This document shows, in pieces, positions 51,642 through 60,539 of a DNA stretch of 64,000 nt (position 1 is the first letter of the stretch; each line of letters opens with the position of its first letter). Source of the stretch: Cellulomonas telluris (GTDB taxonomy: Bacteria; Actinomycetota; Actinomycetes; Actinomycetales; Cellulomonadaceae); NCBI RefSeq assembly GCF_004886325.1, contig NZ_QXFN01000001.1, positions 1,048,585-1,112,584 on the forward strand, given 5' to 3'. The notes under the pieces are model-generated. The model made no database searches. It saw nothing but the letters and a program-made list of their open reading frames with translations, and was not told the DNA's origin. Both the position numbers and the translations under genes were made by a program.

Positions 51642-52643
51642 ATGCCTCGCTCCGGCCCGCCCCGCCCCACGATCGTCGACGTCGCGCGCGCGGCCGGGGT
51701 GTCGAAGTCGCTCGTCTCCGCCGCGCTGCGCGGCGACGCAGGCGTCAGCGCGGACAGCCGCCGGCGCGTCGCGGACGCCGCGCACGCCCTGGGGTACCGG
51801 CGGAACGGGTGGGCGCAGCGGCTCGTCAGCGGGCGCAGCGAGCTCCTCGGCGTCCTGCTCACCGACCTGCGCAACGGCTACCACACCGACATCGTCAACG
51901 GCCTCGAGGACGCCGCGGCCGCGGCCGGCTACGGCGTGGTCCTCGCGCACGGCCGCCAGGACCCGGCGCTCCTGCGCCGCCGTCTGGCGGACCTCGTCGG
52001 GCTCGGGGTCGACGCGGTCGTCGCCGTCACCGCCCGTCTCGACGAGCGGGACCTCGCCGACGCCGCCGCGCGCCTCCCGGTCGTGGTCGTCGGGCGGCCG
52101 CGGGCGGTCCCCGACGGGGTCGGGTGGGTGTCGAACGACGACGAGACCGGGGCGCGGCTCGCGGTGGAGCACCTGCTGGCCGCCGGTCACACGCGGATCG
52201 CGTTCCTGACCGCGTCCGACCGCCCGGCCGCCACCGCGCGCCGCGACGCCTACCGCGCCGCCGCGGGCACCACGGGGCTGGAGTTCGACGCGCGTGCCGA
52301 CGGCGTCGAGCGTCTGCTGGAGGCGGTGCGGCGACCGGGCGGTCCGACGGCGGCGTTCGCCGCGAACGACCGGGTGGCGGTCGGCCTGCTCGCGGCGGCC
52401 GCCGACCGCGGCGTCGCCGTGCCCGGGGAGCTCGCGGTCGTCGGCTACGACAACACCGAGCTCGCCGAGCTCGTGCGGCCCCGGCTGACCAGCGTCGACC
52501 AGCCGCGCGCCGCGATGGGCCGCGCGGCGGCGTCGCAGGCGCTCGCCCTCCTCGACGGCGGCCCGGCGGGCCGGGAGGTCGCGGCGCCGACGCTCGTCGT
52601 CCGGGAGTCCTCGCGGCCCGCCTGCCCCCCGTCGTCGCGCTGA
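51642..52643 (+). CDS. LacI family transcriptional regulator
   Basis: A 333-residue repressor. The N-terminal helix-turn-helix is TIVDVARAAGVSKSLVSAALRGDAGVSADSRRRVADAAHALGY (residues ~10-53), with the hinge helix region NGWAQRLVSGRS, then a periplasmic-binding-like effector domain (LLGVLLTDLRNGYHTDIVNGLEDAA; FAANDRVAVGLLAAAADRG; VVGYDNTELAELVRPRLTSVDQP). ATG 51642 follows TAGAAA by 7 bases. Divergent from the tandem HAD/ECF transporter operon, with two exact inverted operators between them. The effector is unknown. Confidence 0.94.
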   Translation: MPRSGPPRPTIVDVARAAGVSKSLVSAALRGDAGVSADSRRRVADAAHALGYRRNGWAQRLVSGRSELLGVLLTDLRNGYHTDIVNGLEDAAAAAGYGVVLAHGRQDPALLRRRLADLVGLGVDAVVAVTARLDERDLADAAARLPVVVVGRPRAVPDGVGWVSNDDETGARLAVEHLLAAGHTRIAFLTASDRPAATARRDAYRAAAGTTGLEFDARADGVERLLEAVRRPGGPTAAFAANDRVAVGLLAAAADRGVAVPGELAVVGYDNTELAELVRPRLTSVDQPRAAMGRAAASQALALLDGGPAGREVAAPTLVVRESSRPACPPSSR

Positions 52644-52666
52644 ACGGCGGGGCCGGCACGGCGACG

Positions 52667-52706
52667 CACGACCGGCCGGGCCGCTGCGCGGTCCCGGCCG
52701 GTCGTG
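52667..52706. terminator. Bidirectional terminator between lacI-family gene and GH43 gene
   Basis: A 14-bp perfect stem (52667-52680 with 52693-52706) and a 12-base loop, between two convergent genes. Confidence 0.8.
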
Positions 52707-52715
52707 GTGCTGCGG

Positions 52716-55115
52716 TCAGGGGGCCGCCAGCGCGGCGACCTCCTCGGCCGTCAGCGCGCCGCGGTGCACCTGCACCTCGTCGACGGCGCCCGCGAACGGG
52801 GTGTCCCACCAGTTGACGCCGAGCGTGAACGTGCCGGTCGGCGTCGTGAGGACCTGCGGGAAGCCGCTGCCGGAGAAGCGCTCCTCACCGTCGACGTAGA
52901 CGCTGATGTCGCCGCCGTCGACCGTGTACGCCAGGTGCGTCCACTCGCCGACGGGGATCTGACCGCCCGTGCTCGCGTCGTACCAGGACGTGCTGCCGGA
53001 CCACACCATCGTCGTGCTGTCGGGTCCGCGCGGCACGAGGCTCACCCAGCTCTGGTCGTCCCGCGCCGCGAAGAAGGTCGTCGTGTACTGCGTGATCACG
53101 TCGGGGCGGACCCAGAGCGCGGCCGAGTACGACGGTCCGTCGACGAGCCCGGTGGGCAGCTGGACGCCGCTCGTGCCGTCGAGGTGCACGGCCTGACCGT
53201 GCACACCCGGCACGTACGTGACGGTGCCGCCCGTGGTCCCGATCCGGGGGCCCGTGACCGTCGCGGCGGGGTGGGTGCCGGACGCGTCCGCGAGGTCGCC
53301 CTCGAACGACCACGCGCCGGCCAGACCCCCCGGCGTCCGCTCGAGCACCGTCACCGTGAACGTCGCGGTCGCGGTGCGGTTCCCGTTGCGGACCGTCGCC
53401 GTGAGCGTCACCGTGGCGTCGCCCTCGCCGTGCGCGGGGCGCGTGACGCCCCCGGTCGGGGAGACGACGGCGGGGTCGCTCGACGCCCACGTGATCGTCG
53501 TGCCCTGGGTGCCGGTCGTCGGGAGGGTCAGGTCCGCGACGACCGCTGAGGTGTCGCCGAGGTCGAGGTCGGCGACGACGGCCCGGACGGCCTCGCGGGC
53601 GGTCATCGGCTCCACGGCGCTGCCCCACAGCGAGACGCCGGCGAGCGACTGGACGGTGAACGTCACCACCCACTCCTGCCGGTCGGGCTGCCACTGCCGC
53701 AGCAGGGTGCCCTCGTAGGTCGCGCCGTCGACCTCGAGCCGCAGGCGGTCGCGGCCGTCGAGCCGCCAGCGGCCCTCGCGGTCGCCGGTGACGCGGCCGT
53801 TCGCCTCCAGGCGCACGTCCACGGCGCGGGTGACGTCGGCGGAGATCGCCTTGCCGTGGTCGACCAGCGCGTAGTGGCCGACGACGTCCGCGACGCGGAA
53901 CCGGTCGGGACCGCCCTGGCCGGCGAACGGCTGCGCCGGTGCGTCGCCCGCGTACCGGTGGGGCGCGACGACGGGCCAGCCCTGCGCGTTCATCCGCATC
54001 TCGTGCACGCGGACGTTGTGCGTCTCGCCCTGCCCGGGGAACCGGCTGTGGAACACCAGGAAGTGCTCACCCGTCTCCGGGTCGGTGTACGTCGAGTTGT
54101 GCCCGGGGGACACGTACCCGGTGCCCGGGCCCGTGCCGGGGTCGCCGACCTCGCGCTGGAACAGGTGGTTGCCCATGACCTTCACGCCGTAGGGCTCGAT
54201 CGACGCGTCGTCGAACAGCGGCAGCGACGGGTCGGACCGGACCTCCGACATCGGGTTGCCCTCGGCGTCGACGTACGGGCCGTCGGGGTTCTGGGACCGG
54301 GCGACGCGCATGTTGTAGCCGCCGCTCGCGTCGAGGCCGCCGAACGAGAGGAACAGGTAGTAGTAGCCGGTGCCCTCGTCGAACATGATGTTCGGCGCCT
54401 CGATGCGGCTGTGGTTGCCGCCCGTCAGGTGCTTCCCGTACCCCTGACCGGGCACCGGCAGGCCGGTCTCCTCGTCCATCTCGAGGATGAAGATGCCGCC
54501 GGAGTAGGACCCGTAGACCATCCACAGGTCGCCCTCGGCGTCGTAGAACGTGTCGGGGTCGACGACGTTGGGGTGGATGCGGGCGTCGTAGGGCGTGCCG
54601 TCGTCGCTGGGCTGCTCGTGCTCCTCGTGGCCCGAGCGCAGGATGATGCCGAGGTCCTCGTAGGGCCCGTCCACGTCGTCGGCCACGGCGACGCCCATCG
54701 CGGAGCGCGGGGAGTCCCCGCGGCAGGCGTTGTAGTACATGTAGTAGCGGCCGTCGGCGAGCTGGATGACGTCCGCGGCCCAGAGCGTGTCGGTCTGCGC
54801 CCACGCGAGGGTCTCGGCGAGCTCGGTGGTGACGTCCTCGAAGATCGGGTTGTCGGGCGTGACGCCGGCCGCGACCTGGTCCCAGTGCATGAGGTCGTCC
54901 GTCCTCGCGACCTGCAGGTGCGAGCCGAACACCCAGATCTCGTCGTCGGCGACGACGACGGACGGGTCGTGCACAGTGGCGTCGGTGAACGTGGGGGCCG
55001 TCGGTGGTGCCGCGGTCGCGGCACCGACCCCGGTGGCGGCGAGCGCGGCGGCGAGGGTGGCGGCGAGCGTGGCGGCGGCGAGGGTGCGGGCGGGTCGCTG
55101 GGCGCGTGGGGTCAC
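52716..55115 (-). CDS. Secreted GH43 arabinanase-like protein with Ig-like and LamG domains
   Basis: A 799-residue exported enzyme. After the signal peptide (~residues 1-36) comes a GH43 five-bladed propeller (~40-400): base Asp in ATVHDPSVVV, VDPDTFYDAEGDLWMVYGSYSGGIFI, and acid Glu in SRIEAPNIMFDEGTGYYYLFLSFG. A C-terminal Abn2-like beta-domain follows (~415-505). Then come an atrophied Ig-like domain (AREAVRAVVADLDLGDTSAVVADLTLPTTGTQGTTITWASSDPAVVSP, ~510-595) and a concanavalin-like LamG domain (~605-799). It probably attacks arabinan or arabinoxylan. GTG 55115 has AGGAGAC upstream. Confidence 0.9.
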   Translation of the reverse strand: MTPRAQRPARTLAAATLAATLAAALAATGVGAATAAPPTAPTFTDATVHDPSVVVADDEIWVFGSHLQVARTDDLMHWDQVAAGVTPDNPIFEDVTTELAETLAWAQTDTLWAADVIQLADGRYYMYYNACRGDSPRSAMGVAVADDVDGPYEDLGIILRSGHEEHEQPSDDGTPYDARIHPNVVDPDTFYDAEGDLWMVYGSYSGGIFILEMDEETGLPVPGQGYGKHLTGGNHSRIEAPNIMFDEGTGYYYLFLSFGGLDASGGYNMRVARSQNPDGPYVDAEGNPMSEVRSDPSLPLFDDASIEPYGVKVMGNHLFQREVGDPGTGPGTGYVSPGHNSTYTDPETGEHFLVFHSRFPGQGETHNVRVHEMRMNAQGWPVVAPHRYAGDAPAQPFAGQGGPDRFRVADVVGHYALVDHGKAISADVTRAVDVRLEANGRVTGDREGRWRLDGRDRLRLEVDGATYEGTLLRQWQPDRQEWVVTFTVQSLAGVSLWGSAVEPMTAREAVRAVVADLDLGDTSAVVADLTLPTTGTQGTTITWASSDPAVVSPTGGVTRPAHGEGDATVTLTATVRNGNRTATATFTVTVLERTPGGLAGAWSFEGDLADASGTHPAATVTGPRIGTTGGTVTYVPGVHGQAVHLDGTSGVQLPTGLVDGPSYSAALWVRPDVITQYTTTFFAARDDQSWVSLVPRGPDSTTMVWSGSTSWYDASTGGQIPVGEWTHLAYTVDGGDISVYVDGEERFSGSGFPQVLTTPTGTFTLGVNWWDTPFAGAVDEVQVHRGALTAEEVAALAAP

Positions 55116-55199
55116 GGCGGTCTCCTGGTGCGGCGCTGGACACAGGGGAGGCGGCTCGACGGTGCAGGGCGAGCTTCCGCGATCGACGGTAGGCCGCCG

Positions 55200-55213
55200 T
55201 TGCAACGTTGTAA
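55200..55213. promoter_or_regulatory. LacI-type palindrome between GH43 gene and TIM-barrel gene
   Basis: TTGCAACGTTGTAA, a 14-base near-perfect palindrome (one mismatch) with the central CG and the same AACGTT core as the operators at 51467 and 51571. It lies 85 bases upstream of the GH43 start and 158 before the start on the other strand. Confidence 0.55.
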
Positions 55214-55370
55214 AGGGAGGAGTCGGGCGGATCGCGCCCGCCGCACGGGTGGGACCTGCCGTCGCGCTCGCGCGCAGGAGAGCGGTTCCCTGATGCTGGT
55301 GCGCAGCGGTCGCGACGCAGGCGTCGCACCCCGGCGCACCAGGGCCGGACCGCCGAGGATCGGAGAGCCC

Positions 55371-56327
55371 GTGCGACCCCCACGCCCCCACCGTCCGTCC
55401 CGCCGGACGGCACGGGTCGCCGTGCCGGTCGTCGCCGCGCTCTCCGGCGTCCTCGCCGCCGCGGCCCTGGCGTCCCCCGTCGCGGCCAGCGACGCCCCGC
55501 CGCCGCGGCCCGTCACCACGATGTGGGTCTGGGACAACTCGGTCCCGCGCGAGGTCGACGCCCGCGGCACCGGCTACGCCGCGGCCGAGCCGGCGGTCCT
55601 CGCGGCCTGGGCCCGCGACCGGGAGCTCACCACCGTGCACCTGTCCGCGCCGTGGGCCGCCGACGTCGGCGCCGTCGCCCCGTGGATGACGGCGGCGGTC
55701 GACGCCCTGCGGGCCGAGGGCGTCGAGGTCGGCGTGCTCGGCGGCGACCCGCCGTGGCTCGACGAGCCGCACCTGGCCGTGTGGTGGCTGCAGGCCGCGA
55801 CGCGCGGGCGCGACGTCTCGCACGTGCAGCTCGACGTCGAGCCCTGGACGCTGCCCGGCTGGCGGACCGACCGAGCCGGGATCGTCACGCGGTGGCTGAC
55901 CATGCTCGACACCGCGAAGGCGGCGCTGCCCGAGGGTGTCGGCCTGGGCGTCGACGTGCCGTACTGGCTGGCCTGGGAGCCGGCGCCCGGCGGCGGCACG
56001 GTCGCGGAGGCCGTGCTCGCGCGCGCCGACTCCGTGGGCATCGTGACGTTCGTCGACCACGCGCAGGGCCGGGACGGGATCCTCGCGCTCTCCGCCGACG
56101 CCCGCGCGCAGGCGGTCGCCGCCGGTGTGCCGTTCACGATCGGTGTCGAGACCGACACCCCCGAGGTCGCGGGCGGCGCGGAGTGGACCTTCGGCGACGA
56201 CGGCACGGACGCGCTCGAGGCCGAGGTGCAGGTGGTCCACGACGCGCTCGTCAGCACCCCCGGGTACCGGGGCGTCGCCGTCCAGCACTACCGCACCTGG
56301 CGGGAGCTCGCCCCCACCGTCCCCTGA
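55371..56327 (+). CDS. Secreted TIM-barrel-like protein of unassigned family
   Basis: A 318-residue exported protein that I cannot place in a named family. A basic N-terminus and signal sequence (RRTARVAVPVVAALSGVLAAAALASPVAASDAPP) precede an alternating beta/alpha pattern, RPVTTMWVWDNSVPREVD ... LTTVHLSAPWAADVGAVAPWMTAAVDALRAEGVEVGVLGGDPPWLD ... VSHVQLDVEPWTLPGWRTDRAG ... VGLGVDVPYWLAWEP ... ADSVGIVTFVDHAQG ... GVPFTIGVETDTPEVAGGAEWTFGDDG, typical of a glycoside hydrolase barrel with candidate acids in VEPW and ETDT. GGAG lies before GTG 55371; ATG 55293 is an upstream in-frame option. It is divergent from GH43 and shares its operator. Confidence 0.75.
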   Translation: MRPPRPHRPSRRTARVAVPVVAALSGVLAAAALASPVAASDAPPPRPVTTMWVWDNSVPREVDARGTGYAAAEPAVLAAWARDRELTTVHLSAPWAADVGAVAPWMTAAVDALRAEGVEVGVLGGDPPWLDEPHLAVWWLQAATRGRDVSHVQLDVEPWTLPGWRTDRAGIVTRWLTMLDTAKAALPEGVGLGVDVPYWLAWEPAPGGGTVAEAVLARADSVGIVTFVDHAQGRDGILALSADARAQAVAAGVPFTIGVETDTPEVAGGAEWTFGDDGTDALEAEVQVVHDALVSTPGYRGVAVQHYRTWRELAPTVP

Positions 56328-56499
56328 CGGCCCGCCCCGGCCCTCCGCCCCCGCCCGAGGCGCGTCCGGACGCCCCGGCCCCGCCCCGACGAGACCGGCG
56401 AGGTGGCGGTTCCCCACGACCACCACGCCACTCTCGCGCGCTGCTCGCCGCTCCCCGGTGCGAGAAGGAGGGGACGTGGGGGCCGAGGGAGGGGTGGCG

Positions 56500-59100
56500 T
56501 CAGAGGCGGGGGTCGACCGGCTCCGACTCCAGGGCCAGCACCGCGAACACGGCCTCGTGCACGCGCCACAGCGGCTCGTCCGCCACCAGCCGGTGCAGCG
56601 CCTCGACGCCCAGCGCGTACTCGCGCAGCGCGAGGGCCCGCTTGCGGCCCAGGTTGCGGCTGCGCAGCCGCTCCAGGTTGCCCGGCTCGGTGTAGTGCGG
56701 GCCGTAGACGATCCGCAGGTACTCGCGCCCGCGCACCTTGATGCCCGGCTGCACGAGCCCGCGCCGGCCCCGGACGAGGTTCGCGAGCGGCTTGACCACC
56801 ATGCCCTCGCCGCCGGCGTCCGTGAGGTCGGTCCACCACGCGACGCCCGCCGCGACGGCGTCCGCGTCGTCGAGGTCGACGACGAGCCGCCGGGTCCCCA
56901 GCAGGACGCCCCGCGCGTCGGCGGCGACGAGCGCGTCGGCGGCCGCGAGGTGCCAGGTGTGCGGACGCTCCTCGTAGGTCGCCCCGCCCGTGCGCCCGCC
57001 CGCGGCCAGCACCTGGAACGGCGCGAGCCGCACGCCCGTCAGCCCGTCCGTCGGCCAGACGTAGCGCCGGTACGCGGCCGTGAACGCCTCGGCGTCGTCC
57101 GCGCGCGAGCGGGTCCGCGCGAGCAGGTCGCCGACGTCCCGCCCCGCGCCGCCCGCCCGGGCGAGCACGTCGACCGCGGCGGGCAGCGCGGCCCGCGCGG
57201 CGGCACCGACCGCGGCGTACTGCTCGCGCAGCAGGTCCTCGGCCTTCGCCGACCACGGCAGGAGCTCGGCGTCGAGCAGCACCCACGTCGCGTCCTCGCC
57301 GTCGCGGCCGAGCTCGCCCCACAGCCCGGCGCCGGTGACGGCGTCGCGCACGACGCCCACCAGCTCCTCCGTCCGCGCGGGGTCGAGGAACGGCCGTCCC
57401 GTGCGCGTGTGGACGACGCCCGTCGCGCCGTCGGGCAGGCCGAAGCGCCCGGCGGCGGTCGCCGCGTCGCGGCACACCAGCACCACGGCACGCGACCCCA
57501 TGTGCTTCTCCTCGCACACCACCTCGCGCACGCCCGCCGCGCGGTACGCCTCGAACGCCTGCGCCGGGTGCTCCAGCAGGTCGCCGTCCGCGGCGGTCGC
57601 GCACGGGCTCATCGTCGGCGGCAGGTACAGCAGCGCCCGCGGGTCGACCGCGAACCGGCTCATCACCTCGAGGGCGCCGGCGGCGTTCTCCTCCGCCACG
57701 GTCACCCGGCCCATGAGCGACGTGTCGACGACCCGCTTGCCCAGCACGTCGGTGACGTCGAGGACGTCCGGGTCCCGGCGCGTGACGCCCGTCCCGTCGG
57801 CCTCCGCGGGCGCGTCGGCCGTCGGGAAGGGTCGCGTCGGCTCGTACCAGACCCGCTCCGCGGGGACCTGCACGACCTCGCGCTCCGGGTAGCGCAGGGC
57901 CGTGAGGTGCCCACCGAAGACGCAGCCGGTGTCCAGGCACATCGTGTTGTTGACCCACTCCGGGCGGGGCGTCGGGGTGTGCCCGTACAGCACCGTGGCG
58001 CGCCCGCGGTACTCCTCCGCCCACGGGTAGCGCACCGGCAGCCCGTACTCGTCGGTCTCGCCCGTCGTGTCGCCGTACAGCGCGAAGGACCGCACGCGCC
58101 CCGACGCGCGGTTGTGGAACGACTCCTTCAGCCCGGCGTGCGCGACGACGAGCCGGCCGTCGTCGAGGACGAGGTGCGCGACCAGCCCGTCGGCGAACGT
58201 GCGCACCTGCGCGCGGAACTCCTCGGGCTCGGCCGCGAGCTGCTCGAGCGTCTCCGCGAGCCCGTGCGAGACCTGCACGGCCCGTCCGTCCAGCGCTCGG
58301 ACCAGCTTGTTCTCGTGGTTGCCCGGCACGGCCAGCGCGTGGCCCGCCTCGACCATCCCCATGACGAGCCGCAGCACGCCCGGGCTGTCCGGGCCGCGGT
58401 CGACCAGGTCGCCGAGGAACACCGCCCGCCGGCCCTCGGGGTGCACCGCGTCCACCGGACGCCCGGCGTCGTCGCGGACGAGCTCCCAGCCCAGGCGCTC
58501 CAGCAGCGTCTCCAGCTCGGCGCGGCAGCCGTGCACGTCGCCGACGACGTCGAACGGGCCGTGCTCGTCGCGGCGGTCGCTGCGCAGCGGCTCGCGCACG
58601 ATCGTCGCCGCCTCGACCTCCTCCACGCCGCGCAGCACGTGCACGGTCCGGAACCCCTCGCGCGTCAGCCCGCGCAGCGAGCGGCGCAGCGCGTCGCGCT
58701 GCCGCCGGACCACGTGGTCGCCGAACGCGCGGTCGCCGCGGGCGCGGTTGCGTTCCAGGCACACGTCCTCCGGCACGTCGAGCACCACCGCGACCGGCAG
58801 CACGTCGTGCGCGCGCGCCAGGTCGACCAGCGCCTTGCGCGCGTGCTGCTGCACGTTCGTCGCGTCGACCACCGTGAGCAGGCCCGCGTCGAGGCGGCGC
58901 GCGGCGATGTGCTGGAGCACGTCGAACGCGGCGTCCGTGGCGGACTGGTCGTTCGGGTCGTTCGCGACCAGGCCGCGGCAGAAGTCCGACGACAGCGTCT
59001 CGAAGGGCCCGAAGTGCCGGGCGGCGAACGTCGACTTGCCGGAGCCCGAGGCGCCGACCAGCACGACGAGGGACAGGGCGGGGACGGTCAGCGCGGTCAT
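56500..59100 (-). CDS. pnkp: Polynucleotide kinase-phosphatase-ligase Pnkp
   Basis: An 866-residue trifunctional RNA repair enzyme. The N-terminal 5'-OH kinase has GASGSGKST (residues ~16-24). The central phosphoesterase contains FDVVGDVHGC, VFLGDLVDRGPDS and VPGNHENK (metallophosphatase motifs, ~185-270). The C-terminal adenylyltransferase/ligase half has VCEEKHMGSRAVV, in which K532 is the nucleophile, GGEGMVVKP and PGIKVRGREYLRIVYG. It ligates only in cooperation with Hen1, encoded directly upstream with an ATGA overlap. It repairs RNAs cut by ribotoxins. The length fits the family. Confidence 0.96.
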   Translation of the reverse strand: MTALTVPALSLVVLVGASGSGKSTFAARHFGPFETLSSDFCRGLVANDPNDQSATDAAFDVLQHIAARRLDAGLLTVVDATNVQQHARKALVDLARAHDVLPVAVVLDVPEDVCLERNRARGDRAFGDHVVRRQRDALRRSLRGLTREGFRTVHVLRGVEEVEAATIVREPLRSDRRDEHGPFDVVGDVHGCRAELETLLERLGWELVRDDAGRPVDAVHPEGRRAVFLGDLVDRGPDSPGVLRLVMGMVEAGHALAVPGNHENKLVRALDGRAVQVSHGLAETLEQLAAEPEEFRAQVRTFADGLVAHLVLDDGRLVVAHAGLKESFHNRASGRVRSFALYGDTTGETDEYGLPVRYPWAEEYRGRATVLYGHTPTPRPEWVNNTMCLDTGCVFGGHLTALRYPEREVVQVPAERVWYEPTRPFPTADAPAEADGTGVTRRDPDVLDVTDVLGKRVVDTSLMGRVTVAEENAAGALEVMSRFAVDPRALLYLPPTMSPCATAADGDLLEHPAQAFEAYRAAGVREVVCEEKHMGSRAVVLVCRDAATAAGRFGLPDGATGVVHTRTGRPFLDPARTEELVGVVRDAVTGAGLWGELGRDGEDATWVLLDAELLPWSAKAEDLLREQYAAVGAAARAALPAAVDVLARAGGAGRDVGDLLARTRSRADDAEAFTAAYRRYVWPTDGLTGVRLAPFQVLAAGGRTGGATYEERPHTWHLAAADALVAADARGVLLGTRRLVVDLDDADAVAAGVAWWTDLTDAGGEGMVVKPLANLVRGRRGLVQPGIKVRGREYLRIVYGPHYTEPGNLERLRSRNLGRKRALALREYALGVEALHRLVADEPLWRVHEAVFAVLALESEPVDPRL

Positions 59101-60539
59101 CGGGAGGTCTCCTGCCCGGCGGCGGCGTGGAAGACGGCCATCTGCGTGGGCGGCCCGACCTCGGGGTCGACGGGTCCGACGGGTAGCAGCTCGACCCCGT
59201 AGCCGAACCGGTCCGCCGCGGCGTGCGCCCACGCGGCGAACTGCGCGCGCGTCCACTCGAAGCGGTGGTCGTGGTGCCGCATCGTGCCCGCGGCGAGGGT
59301 CGGGTAGCGCACGTTGTGCTCGGCGTTCGGGGTGGTGACGACGAGCGTCGCCGGCGCCGCGGCACCGAGCACCGCGCGCTCGACGGCCGGCAGGCGCGGC
59401 GGGTCGACGTGCTCGATCACCTCCATCAGGACGGCGGCGTCGAACCCCGCCACGCGGGCGTCGGTGTACGTCACCGACCCCTGGACGAGCCGGACGCGCT
59501 CGCGGACCCGGTCCGGCAGGGTGTCGAGCCGCAGCCGCCGCGCGGCCGTCGCGAGCACGCGCGGGGAGACGTCGACGCCGAGCAGCCGGTCGAACCCCTC
59601 GTCGAGCAGCAGCCCGAGCAGCTCGCCCTGCCCGCAGCCCAGGTCGACGACCGAGCGCGCACCGGCCGCGCGCAGCTGGTCGAGCACCGCGCGGCGGCGC
59701 AGCTCGGCGAGCGGCGGCGTGCCCGCCGGTGCCGGCGCGGCGGCGTCGGGCAGGACGGCGACGTCGTCGTCGGTCGTGACGTCCTCCGCGGCGTCCGCGA
59801 CCGCGTCGTCCACCTCCGCCAGGCGCGCGACCGCCGACTCCGCGAGGACGCGCCGGTGCGCGAGGTACCGGCGCACGATCTCGTCCCGCGCCGGGTGCGT
59901 CCCCAGCCACGACCCGCCGGCGCGCACGAGCTTGTCGACCTCGTCCGACCCGACCCAGTAGTGCTTCGCCCCGTCGAGCGTCGGCAGGAGCACGTACAGG
60001 TGCGACAGGGCGTCGGCCACCCGGTGCGTGCCGCGCAGGCGCAGGTCCACGTAGCGGGAGTCGCCCCACGCCGGCACCTGCGGGTCGAGCGGCACCGGCG
60101 TCGCCTCGACCTGCCAGCCCAGCGGGGCGAACAGCCGTGCCGCGGCGTCCGGGCCGGGGCAGGGCACCGCGGGCAGGTGCACCTCGAGCGGCCACACCCG
60201 GTCGACGAGCTCCGGCCAGGCCGCGCACCGGCCGGCGAGCGCGGACCGGAACACCCGGCCCAGCGTCACCGCGAGCATCGACGACGCGGCGTAGGGACGG
60301 TCGTTCACGTACTGGGCGAGGCTGAAGCCCGTGTCGCGGGGACCGCGTCCGCGCACGAGGCCGACCGGGTCCACCTCGAGCAGCAGCGCGACGGTGCACC
60401 GGGCGTCCGTGGCCTCCGGGTAGAGCACGTGCGCGACGCCGTAGGGCTGCTCGAACTGCTGGACGCGTCCGGGGTGCTTGTGCAGCAGATACCCGAGGTC
60501 GCTCGCGGCGTCGGTCTCGGTGGTCAGCGTCAGCAGCAC
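59097..60539 (-). CDS. hen1: 3'-terminal RNA ribose 2'-O-methyltransferase Hen1
   Basis: A 480-residue protein that methylates the 2'-OH at the 3' end of cut RNA before ligation by Pnkp, preventing re-cleavage. The N-terminal half (LLTLTTETDAASDLGYLLHKHPGRVQQFEQPYGVAHVLYPEAT) is the bacterial Hen1 N-terminal domain that activates Pnkp. The C-terminal half carries the SAM motif VVDLGCGQGELLGLLLDEGFDRLLGVDVSP and the metal-binding EVIEHVDPPRL with TTPNAEHN and HHDHRFEWTRAQFAAWA. GTG 60539 is chosen because CAGGAT lies 6 bases upstream and the family starts MLLT; GTG 60545 is two codons earlier. Confidence 0.95.
   Translation of the reverse strand: MLLTLTTETDAASDLGYLLHKHPGRVQQFEQPYGVAHVLYPEATDARCTVALLLEVDPVGLVRGRGPRDTGFSLAQYVNDRPYAASSMLAVTLGRVFRSALAGRCAAWPELVDRVWPLEVHLPAVPCPGPDAAARLFAPLGWQVEATPVPLDPQVPAWGDSRYVDLRLRGTHRVADALSHLYVLLPTLDGAKHYWVGSDEVDKLVRAGGSWLGTHPARDEIVRRYLAHRRVLAESAVARLAEVDDAVADAAEDVTTDDDVAVLPDAAAPAPAGTPPLAELRRRAVLDQLRAAGARSVVDLGCGQGELLGLLLDEGFDRLLGVDVSPRVLATAARRLRLDTLPDRVRERVRLVQGSVTYTDARVAGFDAAVLMEVIEHVDPPRLPAVERAVLGAAAPATLVVTTPNAEHNVRYPTLAAGTMRHHDHRFEWTRAQFAAWAHAAADRFGYGVELLPVGPVDPEVGPPTQMAVFHAAAGQETSR

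Noticed and set aside
51518-51874. N-terminal extension of the tandem HAD protein into the lacI-family gene
   Set aside because: The extra residues have no HAD similarity, would run antisense through the LacI-family start, and a better GTG start lies 7 bases after TACCGT at 51517.
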